Origin: Deltaproteobacteria bacterium
GTDB taxonomy: Bacteria > UBA10199 > DSSB01
Reading direction: 5' to 3'
Length of the DNA stretch: 6,344 nucleotides
Assembly: GCA_021414045.1 (NCBI GenBank)
Contig: JAIOPF010000221.1
Location: 1-6,344, forward strand
Positions 1 through 5,800 of the stretch are shown here, piece after piece. Within the stretch, counting starts at the first letter, position 1. Each line of letters begins with the position of its first letter. Below the pieces are notes generated by a model. The model was not told the origin of the DNA. It saw nothing but the letters and a program-made list of their open reading frames with translations, and did no database searches. Made by a program: the position numbers and the translations under genes.

Positions 1-348
1 GGTCCCGCCGAGATCGAGGCGGCCTTGTTGCGCCATCCCGCCTGCGCGGAAGCGGCGGCCATTGGAGTGCCTCACGAAATCAAGGGAGAAGGCATTGTCT
101 GCTTCGTCGTGTTGAAGGGCGATCATCGCGCCGAGGAAAACTTGAGCCGCGAGCTGTCCGAGAAAGTCGGAGAGGTTTTGGGAAAAACTTTGCGGCCTGA
201 AAAGGTGATCTTCGTCGCGGCCTTGCCCAAGACGCGTTCGGGAAAAATCGTGCGCGGCGCGATCAAGAAAAAATATCTCGGGAAAGACTTGGGAGACCTC
301 TCGTCGGTGGAGAATCCCGACGCCTTGGAAGCGATTACAGCCCTATAG
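1..348 (+). CDS. AMP-forming acetyl/acyl-CoA synthetase, C-terminal 115 residues (5' truncated by window edge)
   Basis: This is the end of an adenylate-forming (ANL family) ligase that activates a short-chain carboxylate, most likely acetate, to its CoA thioester through an acyl-AMP intermediate in the cytoplasm. The reading frame is open from base 1 to the TAG at 346-348. Visible residues 1-24 match the start of the mobile C-terminal subdomain (GPAEIEAALLRHP followed by IGVPHEIKGE). The A10 motif PKTRSGKIVRG lies at residues 76-86, and K82 is the expected catalytic lysine for adenylation. The tail LGDLSSVENPDALEAI is typical of acetyl-CoA-synthetase-like enzymes. Substrate choice is set by the missing N-terminal domain, so acetate is an inference and other short acyl groups are possible. 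The gene converges on the lipid-kinase gene and overlaps it by 6 bp, leaving no room for an intergenic terminator. Confidence 0.93.
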   Translation, partial: GPAEIEAALLRHPACAEAAAIGVPHEIKGEGIVCFVVLKGDHRAEENLSRELSEKVGEVLGKTLRPEKVIFVAALPKTRSGKIVRGAIKKKYLGKDLGDLSSVENPDALEAITAL

Positions 349-927
349 GAAATGTCTCGCGACCAGGCCGCCGAGGATGGGCAACAAGAGATTGTCGACC
401 CCCTCGATCGAGAGGGCCTCGATCAGCGAGGTGATGGCCGCCGTGATGAGGGCGCCTTGCAGGCCTAAGATCGGGATCAAGGCCAAGATCGCCGTGACCA
501 AAAAGGCCAAGGTTCCCAGGTAGGTTTTCTTCAAGAAGAAAATGCGATGCTTGCCGTAGGTCATGCCGATCAGCGCGGCGAATCCGTCGCAGAGACAAGC
601 CAGCAAGGCTCCGGCGAAGGCCGCCCGAAGCGGCAGGAAGTGCGAGGCCGTTCCCAATCCCACCGCAAGAAAGATCGGCGCCAAATCCATGTGGGGCGAA
701 CGGGTCAAGTGTTCGCTGAGATAGCCGATGAAGGGGAGGGCGGGTTTTTGCGAAATTCGGCGCAGTTCGGCGGTGTAATAAAGCATGCAGACGAGTCCCA
801 AGACGACGGTGGAGACTCTGGGCATGGATTGAAAGGCGAAAGGCACGAGCAGCCCCGGCAAGTGGAGCGACTTTCGCCTCAGTTCGCGGCGGACCTCAGT
901 GGATGTAAGTGAAGCCGATGCTTGCAT
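343..927 (-). CDS. CTP-dependent dolichol/phytol/diacylglycerol kinase-like integral membrane protein
   Basis: This 194-residue polytopic membrane protein resembles the SEC59/DGK1/VTE5 superfamily, which uses CTP to phosphorylate a lipid alcohol such as dolichol, phytol or diacylglycerol at the cytoplasmic face. Visible family features are the N-terminal basic/His signature E15-x2-R-K19-x2-H22, the central D114-GFAALIG121 followed by G125-K126, K133-K-T135-x2-G138, and E170-ALS with D178-N179 near the C-terminus. Several hydrophobic segments lie between these. The ATG at 927 is preceded by AAAGG only 2 nt away, so initiation may depend on coupling: the start lies 32 bp inside the end of the upstream PAP2 gene. 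It is the last gene of a leftward operon. Its stop (TAG read from 345 to 343) abuts the facing synthetase stop. The exact lipid substrate cannot be read from the sequence. A CdsA-type phosphatidate cytidylyltransferase is a related alternative, but I consider it less likely at this length. Confidence 0.82.
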   Translation of the reverse strand: MQASASLTSTEVRRELRRKSLHLPGLLVPFAFQSMPRVSTVVLGLVCMLYYTAELRRISQKPALPFIGYLSEHLTRSPHMDLAPIFLAVGLGTASHFLPLRAAFAGALLACLCDGFAALIGMTYGKHRIFFLKKTYLGTLAFLVTAILALIPILGLQGALITAAITSLIEALSIEGVDNLLLPILGGLVARHFL

Positions 928-1741
928 TGCCTTTAGAGACTGTGGGGCTCAGGAAAAAGTTGGGGTGTTCCTTCTTGTGAAACTTCGCGGTGCCGATTCC
1001 GATCACGGACCCCAGGACCGCTCCCATGACGACATCGCTTAAGAAGTGATGGTACCCGTCGACCCTGCTCACGGAGACCAAGGAGGCGAGGGCGTAGGAG
1101 GGGATGGCGGCCTTCCAACCGTAAAATTCTGTTAGGACGCCGGCGGCGGTAAAGGCCGCCGTCGCATGAGCGCTGGGAAAGCTGAGGTTCCCTCCATCGG
1201 GACGTTGGCGCCGGAAAGCGAGCTTCGTGACGGTATCGATGCCAAGGGAAAGGAAGAGGGCTTCCGTCAGAGCTCGGCTGGTGAGTGCTAGCTTGGGATG
1301 ATCGGTGTTGGCGGCGACGATCCAGGTGATGACGGAGACGCCCCCAATCGTATAGGGAGAGATAGTCCAACCGATGACGTCGTTGCCTGTCGAGCCGAAG
1401 AGGGCGTTGGGTTGAAAACTATTTTGCAGTTTGCTGTCCACCTCATGGAGGCCCGCCGTCAAGCCGATTCCAAGTCCGAAAGCCAGGGATCCCCAACCCC
1501 AAAAGGATTCCTTCATGCTTCCGCCAAGATCCCGGGGGATGTCTTTGAAGGTGAATTTCTCCCCCGCGACGGAGCGTTCGGAAAATTCTTGGTCTTTGGG
1601 GGATAATTTCAGGTCCGGTGCTGTGACAGGGGCATCTTCTGGATTGGATTCGGCGGCCTTTTTATCCTTGGACCATGCGGAAGGGATGGGAAGGAGTTGA
1701 AAGCTGAAAATGGCCAAAATTCGCCCCGGGACCGCAATCAA
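896..1741 (-). CDS. PAP2 superfamily lipid phosphatase (periplasmic-face), TTG start
   Basis: This 281-residue membrane phosphatase of the PAP2/acid phosphatase superfamily probably removes phosphate from a lipid phosphate or pyrophosphate (phosphatidate, prenyl phosphate or similar). All three catalytic motifs are intact: K173-x6-R180-P181, P189-SAH192, and S225-R226-x5-H232-x3-D236. H192 and H232 are the expected acid/base and nucleophile. Residues 1-24 look like a signal peptide (hydrophobic core roughly 8-20, then SAWS). A charged linker of about 45 residues follows, then the multi-helix core from about residue 80. The C-terminus ends in a beta-like segment after the last helix. No ATG suits the N-terminus: TTG at 1741 is the best start, 17 nt after the upstream stop. 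It has no clear Shine-Dalgarno, and a second TTG lies eight codons in, so the start is uncertain. Downstream it overlaps the kinase gene by 32 bp, which suggests coupled translation of an opposed kinase/phosphatase pair. Confidence 0.9.
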   Translation of the reverse strand: MIAVPGRILAIFSFQLLPIPSAWSKDKKAAESNPEDAPVTAPDLKLSPKDQEFSERSVAGEKFTFKDIPRDLGGSMKESFWGWGSLAFGLGIGLTAGLHEVDSKLQNSFQPNALFGSTGNDVIGWTISPYTIGGVSVITWIVAANTDHPKLALTSRALTEALFLSLGIDTVTKLAFRRQRPDGGNLSFPSAHATAAFTAAGVLTEFYGWKAAIPSYALASLVSVSRVDGYHHFLSDVVMGAVLGSVIGIGTAKFHKKEHPNFFLSPTVSKGNASIGFTYIH

Positions 1742-1758
1742 TATTAGCGTGGGAAAGA

Positions 1759-2235
1759 TTACAAGGCGTCCGAGGAGGAAGTCCCGGAAGAACGCTTGGG
1801 TGGGGCGGTCGCGGCGCCGGTCGACGAGCTGGACTTGGGTTTTTCTCCACTGACGCCGGTAGCGGTCATGGGGACTTTCTTGCCGAAAGCGGCCTGGTAG
1901 CCCCCCATGAAGCCACTGCGGAATCCCCCGACGAAACTTGCCTGGGAGCCGTACTCGTGGCGGAAGTATTTTTCCGGTTTTTCAAAGTCTTCGTGGCGTT
2001 TAGGGTCGGGTTTCAGGGATTGTTCAAGGTCGCTTTTGCCGGCCTTTCGCCCCAGGTCGTAGCCAATTTCTAGGCCACGTTTACGGGCAGGGTCGCCGTT
2101 ATAACCGGTCTTTTTGCTGCCCTCGGCGGCCTTGGGAGCTTTGCTGGAGGCGGCCTTTGCTGGAAAAGGCGCATGTAGGCTGAAGATGAGTAACAAGGGT
2201 AAGAGACGAAATAGAAACGGCCATCGCGGGGTCAT
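1759..2235 (-). CDS. Small secreted Gly/aromatic-rich protein of unknown function
   Basis: This 158-residue protein has a clear Sec signal peptide: R4/R10 ahead of a hydrophobic core at about 11-20, with a likely cut after AKA28. The mature part has two related Gly-spaced blocks. Residues 53-69 carry G54, G58, G62 and G66 at strict four-residue spacing (RGLEIGYDLGRKAGKSD). Residues 96-118 carry GGFRSGFMGGYQAAFG. A charged, aromatic linker joins them (DPKRHEDF to FRHEYGS). The tail from about 121 is low-complexity Ser/Thr/Pro/Ala. From memory, this layout of a GY-x2-G block, a DP/H linker, a YG and then an R-x-GF-x2-GY block occurs in uncharacterised small exported proteins of Acidobacteriota and other phyla. 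That is a recollection, not a search result. The ATG at 2235 follows AAAAGG with 5-nt spacing. It is the first gene of the leftward operon with PAP2 and the kinase, separated from PAP2 by 17 nt. I assign no function. Confidence 0.8.
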   Translation of the reverse strand: MTPRWPFLFRLLPLLLIFSLHAPFPAKAASSKAPKAAEGSKKTGYNGDPARKRGLEIGYDLGRKAGKSDLEQSLKPDPKRHEDFEKPEKYFRHEYGSQASFVGGFRSGFMGGYQAAFGKKVPMTATGVSGEKPKSSSSTGAATAPPKRSSGTSSSDAL

Positions 2236-2276
2236 AGGCGCCTTTTAGCTCCATAAAGGAAAAAATTGTTCCAAGT

Positions 2277-2307
2277 ATTGTACGCTGATACCACGGTTCG
2301 ATGTCTA
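2277..2307 (-). promoter_or_regulatory. Candidate sigma70 promoter for the leftward secreted-protein/PAP2/kinase operon
   Basis: Read on the minus strand, TAGACA (2307-2302, one mismatch to TTGACA) is followed 19 nt later by TACAAT (2282-2277, one mismatch to TATAAT). Transcription would start near 2270, giving a leader of about 35 nt that contains the AAAAGG ribosome site and the ATG at 2235. The 19-nt spacer is longer than ideal, so strength may be modest or activator-dependent. It is divergent from the tRNA promoter about 20 bp away. Confidence 0.42.
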
Positions 2308-2327
2308 CTAGATAGAAAAAGCCTCGA

Positions 2328-2356
2328 TTGACTTGCCGGAACCCCTAGAATAAAAA
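2328..2356 (+). promoter_or_regulatory. Promoter of tRNA-Gly with GC-rich discriminator
   Basis: TTGACT at 2328-2333 (one mismatch to the -35 consensus) and TAAAAA at 2351-2356 (two mismatches to the -10) are exactly 17 nt apart. The next bases, AGGCCCC, make a GC-rich discriminator before the predicted start at about 2363, only a few nt upstream of the mature tRNA 5' end at 2367. A GC-rich discriminator is the usual mark of stable-RNA promoters under stringent (ppGpp) control in proteobacteria. Its operation here is an inference. Confidence 0.6.
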
Positions 2357-2366
2357 AGGCCCCAAT

Positions 2367-2439
2367 GCGGGAATAGCTCAGTTGGTAGAGCATCAGCTTC
2401 CCAAGCTGAGGGTCGCGGGTTCGAACCCCGTTTCCCGCT
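2367..2439 (+). tRNA. tRNA-Gly, anticodon CCC
   Basis: The 73-nt gene folds into a complete cloverleaf. Acceptor stem GCGGGAA (2367-2373) pairs fully with TTCCCGC (2432-2438), with discriminator T at 2439. The D-arm is GCTC/GAGC with an AGTTGGTA loop. The anticodon stem TCAGC/GCTGA encloses the loop TTCCCAA, giving anticodon CCC at 2400-2402. The T-arm GCGGG/CCCGT closes with a G-T wobble around TTCGAAC. The GCGGGAA acceptor and U73 match the known identity elements of bacterial tRNA-Gly, and CCC reads the glycine codon GGG. The 3' CCA is not encoded (the next bases are CAA), so it must be added by the CCA-adding enzyme. The gene stands alone, and no T-tract terminator follows it closely on this strand. 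Confidence 0.97.
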
Positions 2440-2548
2440 CAATAGATTAAGTATTTTTAATTCGAATCTTGGCTTGTGCCTGCCCGAATTTATTTCGGCC
2501 GGGTGAAAAACTTTGCAATCTCGTTTCCCGCGAGTCCCCTCCCCATTC

Positions 2549-2585
2549 AAAAAAAACCCTCTTTCCACCGAAGCGGAAAGAGGGT
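2549..2585 (-). terminator. Strong Rho-independent terminator for leftward transcription
   Basis: An 11-bp perfect stem (ACCCTCTTTCC at 2556-2566 with GGAAAGAGGGT at 2575-2585) closes an 8-nt loop. Read leftward, the stem runs straight into eight T residues (A8 at 2549-2556 on the plus strand), the canonical arrangement. Read rightward, the stem is followed by CGGATTAAAG with no T-tract, so it should not stop plus-strand transcription efficiently. It lies 26 nt beyond a leftward stop codon at 2612-2614, the normal place for a gene's own terminator. Confidence 0.85.
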
Positions 2586-2611
2586 CGGATTAAAGTCCGT
2601 TGCAGTCCGTT

Positions 2612-2704
2612 CTATTGTCCGTGGATGTAGAAGAAGTCCACGTTGGTCCCGGGCGAGTTAATATCGCTAAAATATTGCAAATTAAGATGTGCTCTTGTTT
2701 CCAT
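2612..2704 (-). pseudogene. Possible stranded 3' end of a leftward gene (no family recognised)
   Basis: On the minus strand the frame ending with TAG at 2614-2612 closes with DINSPGTNVDFFYIHGQ. These last 17 codons use C or G at most third positions, like the real genes of this window, and are followed at gene-like distance by the intrinsic terminator at 2549-2585. Upstream of about 2660 the same frame turns AT-rich and stops looking coding. The only ATG in frame (2704) has no ribosome site and would give just 30 residues. The simplest reading is a gene whose 5' part was lost by deletion or rearrangement, keeping its 3' end and terminator. A genuine 30-residue small protein or a chance frame are the alternatives. 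I recognise no family from so short a tail. Confidence 0.3.
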
Positions 2705-2738
2705 TGAGGAATGGCGCGATCCAAGCGGCGCTAGCTTT

Positions 2739-2768
2739 ACCGGGAAAAAGTGGATACTTTTTCCCGGT
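2739..2768. repeat. Perfect 12-bp inverted repeat upstream of the macroglobulin gene
   Basis: ACCGGGAAAAAG (2739-2750) and CTTTTTCCCGGT (2757-2768) are exact reverse complements around the spacer TGGATA. The GC pairs sit at the outside and the A/T pairs inside, opposite to a normal bidirectional terminator, and no T-tract follows on either strand. It ends 51 nt before the GTG start. It could be a DNA operator for a dimeric regulator, an RNA hairpin in the leader of the macroglobulin mRNA, or a relic of a small repeat element. The sequence does not choose between these. Confidence 0.75.
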
Positions 2769-2811
2769 TAGGGGATAGTTTTCCGAAGGGCTGGATCTGT
2801 TCCCAAAGAGC

Positions 2812-2819
2812 GAGGCACC
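2812..2819 (+). promoter_or_regulatory. Ribosome binding site that supports the GTG start at 2820
   Basis: GAGG at 2812-2815 sits 4 nt before GTG at 2820, which is the first possible start after the in-frame TAG at 2769-2771. The rival ATG at 2907 has only GGAG at 2890-2893, 13 nt away and too far. The 29 codons between the two starts also read as plausible protein. Confidence 0.6.
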
Positions 2820-5800
2820 GTGAATCCAAAAAATATCCTGCGAAGCGTCTGGAACGCCCTGATAGTTCCCATTTTCGGCAATTTTCATTGGAGTCCCCCC
2901 GGGTGGATGAAACGAATTGGGGCATGCGTCTCTTCGGCTTTCCTCTGGGGCAAGAAGAAACCCCTCCTAGCCCTCCTGTGCATGGCGACGGTCGCGGCCC
3001 TCGGAGTTGGCTCTTATAAGGGATATCGTTGGTGGCAATCCCGGCCCAAGCCCCATCAAGTGACCTTCCAAGTGACGCCTCCCGCTCGCACCGAAATCGA
3101 GGCCGAGGAAGAGTCGCAACGCGGACCTAAACCCTTGACCATAACTTTTGGCGAATCCGTCGCGCCCCTCGCGGCGGTGGGAAAAGAAGTTCCCAGCGGG
3201 ATCAGTATGCAGCCCGCCATTTCGGGGATATGGCGTTGGCAGGGGGACCGCACCCTGAGTTTCGCGCCCAAGGACGATTGGCCCATTGGCGAGAACTACG
3301 AAGTTCGCTTTCAACCTTCCGTTTTCAAGCCCGGCGTCAAACTGGCTCAAAAGTTTATCTCCTTTAGCGCGCCTGCCTTCGACGTGAAGGTCGCCGAAGC
3401 GAAATTTTACCAGGACCCCCTTAAGGCCGATCAGAAAAAAGTGGTCATCAATCTCGGCTTTTCTTACCCCGTCAATCCCTCCGAACTGGAAAAACGGATT
3501 TCCCTAAAACTGGCCGGCAAGGACCCGCTTAAGTTCTCCGTCACCTACGACGCCTTGAAGCTCAAGGCCTTCATTCAATCGGAGACCTTGGCCATTCCCA
3601 AAGAAGACATGAACGTCGAGTTCAAGCTGGCCCAAGGCACGACCCCGATGAAAGGCGGGAAGGCCTTTCCGCAAGATTTGACTCAAAATCTCGCCGTCCC
3701 AGGACTGTATAGCCTCAGTCTCTCCGACTTCACGCCTCAGGTGGTGACCAACGATAAGGACGAGCCCGAACAGGTGCTGATGATCAACGCCTCGGCGGAT
3801 TTGGATGGCGGCGAGCTGACCAAGGCCATGTCTGTTTGGGTGTTGCCCAAGTTCCCCTTGGACCATCAGCCGACCGAGGACGAAGCGCCCTACGCTTGGA
3901 CCGAAACCGAAGTGACTCCGGAAGTTCTGAACAAGTCGGTCAAGCTCCTCCCCGAAGCCATTCCCAACGAGGAAGAGCATTCGACTATCCAGAGCTATAA
4001 ATACCATGCCGATGTCGGGGATCGTCTCTTTATCCAGGTCAAGGAAGGCTTAAAGTCTTTCGGCGGGTATGTGTTGCCGAAAGACGTCCTGCGTATCGTG
4101 GAAGTGCCGGCCTATCCTTCCGAACTCAAGATCATGAGCAAGGGCGCCTTGCTCGCCTTGAGCGGAGAGAAAAAGGTTGGGATTCAGGCTCGAGACCTGC
4201 CGGGGATCAAGGTCGAGATTGGGCGAGTCTTGCCCTCGCAGATCCAGAATTTGGTCTCGCAGACCTATGGGGATTACGACAATCCCGAGTTTTTCGGACA
4301 TTTCAAGGCCGACAACATCATCGAACGGTTCGAGCGCAACATCGCCTTGCCGAATTTGAAGCGCGGGCAATCGCATTACGAGTCCCTCGATTTGGCGGAA
4401 TATCTCCGCGCTCCGGGAGCCGAAGAGAAACGCGGCGTTTTCCTGCTGACCGTCCAGGGCTACGATCCCGCCAAAGAGGCGAAAAAGGCCAAGTGCGAGG
4501 CGAAGAAAAAACGTCCGCTGGGCGCACCTCCCGCCGATCCCGACGAATATGTCGAGGAAGAAGACGAGGACTGCCGAACTCTTTCCGAAGAACCGGAAGA
4601 AGAGGACGGATCGGAAACCCTCAAAGACAGCCGGATGGTACTGGTCACGGATCTCGGGATCCTGGTGAAAGAGTGGGTCAACGGCACTCAGGAAGTCTTC
4701 GTTCAATCGATTTACACCGGTCAACCGGTGGCCGGGGCCCGGGTGGAAATCTTGGGCAAGAACGGCGTCTCGCTTTTCTCCCAGGTGACGGATGCCGAGG
4801 GAAGGGCGCGTTTCGCGAAGATCGAAAATTTATCCCGCGAGCACAAGCCCACCCTGATCTTGGTCCAAAAGGGCAATGACCTCATCTACCGTCCCGGGGA
4901 TACCTTTCATTTGGGAATGATCGTCAAGCCGGCCCGTTGGGACACGAATATCGTGGGACTTTCCTTGCTGGTGGAGGCCCTGGATTCGCGTGGACTGACC
5001 ATCCTCAGCGAGAAGCTCAAGGTGCCCGCCGGCGGCTTCTTGGAGCTGACCCATGCCCTCGAGGAATCGGCCCCGGAGGGGACCTACGATATCAATTTAT
5101 ATCTAGTGAAGGACGACAAGGCCGGGGCCCAAGTCGGTTCGGCTCAGATCAAGGTACAGGAGTTTTTGCCGGACCGCATGAAGGTGACGGCGAAGCTTTC
5201 CGCCGAAGCGAGCGAAGGTTGGGTTAGCCCGGAAGGGCTGAAGGCCTTGGTTCAGGCGCAGAACCTTTTTGGGACTCCCGCGGAAAATCGCCGAGTGACC
5301 GGCGAAATGTCGCTGAATCCGGCCTTCCCGCAATTCCCGAATTACTCCGACTATGAATTTTACGATCCGCATCGCGCCAAGGAAGGTTACACCGAGGAGT
5401 TGGGCGAGGCCAAGACCGACGCGCAGGGTAACGCCGAATTCGACCTTCGCCTCGGAAAATACGCCAAGGCCACCTATCGCCTGAGTTTCTTGGCGGAGGT
5501 CTTCGAGCCCGAAGGCGGGCGAAGCGTCGCCGCCTCGACGACGGCGCTGGTTTCCGATTTGCCCTATTTGATCGGGTTCAAGGCCGACGGGGCCCTGGAA
5601 TATGTCGCGCGGGGCAGCAAGCGCGGCGTTTCGTTGATCGCCATCGATCCCAAGCTGCGGAAGACAGCGGTCAATGGCTTGACCTTGCAGCGCATCGAGA
5701 CGCTTTACGTTTCGGTGCTGAACAAGCAGGAAGACGGCACCTACAATTACGAGTCCCGGAAAAAGGAAGTGAAAGGCCCCGAGTCCCCGCTGGAAATTCC

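Larger units (their letters stand above)
2440..2819. other. Gene-poor spacer between tRNA-Gly and the macroglobulin gene
   Basis: These 380 bases hold no full gene I can support. From left to right I see: an AT-rich piece after the tRNA (2440-2475); a second copy of 10 bases of the tRNA 3' end (2522-2531); a leftward intrinsic terminator (2549-2585); three GTCCGT repeats (2595-2622); a short leftward coding-like stretch ending at 2612; an AT-rich patch (about 2658-2705); a perfect 12-bp inverted repeat (2739-2768); and the GTG ribosome site of the next gene. I see no convincing promoter for the macroglobulin. The best is a weak TTGGTC at 2643-2648 with TAAAAT at 2668-2673, but the 19-nt spacing is poor. 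Confidence 0.7.

Noticed and set aside
547..912. A 121-codon plus-strand frame opposite the lipid kinase
   Set aside because: The minus-strand protein has convincing family motifs and membrane segments, while this frame gives a charged, featureless product.
2444..2470. Possible terminator just after the tRNA (GATTAAG...TTTTTAATTC)
   Set aside because: The stem would be only a few A/T pairs, too weak for an intrinsic terminator.
2308..2568. An 86-codon minus-strand frame across the tRNA
   Set aside because: It reads through the antisense of a perfect tRNA-Gly, whose product resembles well-known spurious proteins from tRNA regions. The leftward terminator also lies inside its start.
2620..2642. 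CGTGGA/TCCACG inverted repeat with an 11-nt spacer
   Set aside because: A 6-bp stem with a large loop inside the coding-like tail is within chance expectation.
2682..2925. Minus-strand frames of 68 and 62 codons over the macroglobulin start
   Set aside because: They overlap the ribosome site and N-terminus of the macroglobulin, lack ribosome sites and show no family resemblance.
2970..2990. Lipoprotein signal around C54 of the macroglobulin (LALLC)
   Set aside because: The residues before the cysteine are Ala-Leu-Leu, with no small residue at -1. The lipobox rule is not met and a transmembrane anchor fits better.
3504..4724. Long minus-strand open frames of 167 and 224 codons
   Set aside because: Both are antisense shadows of the same macroglobulin frame and show no domain, signal peptide or ribosome site that would outweigh the sense gene.
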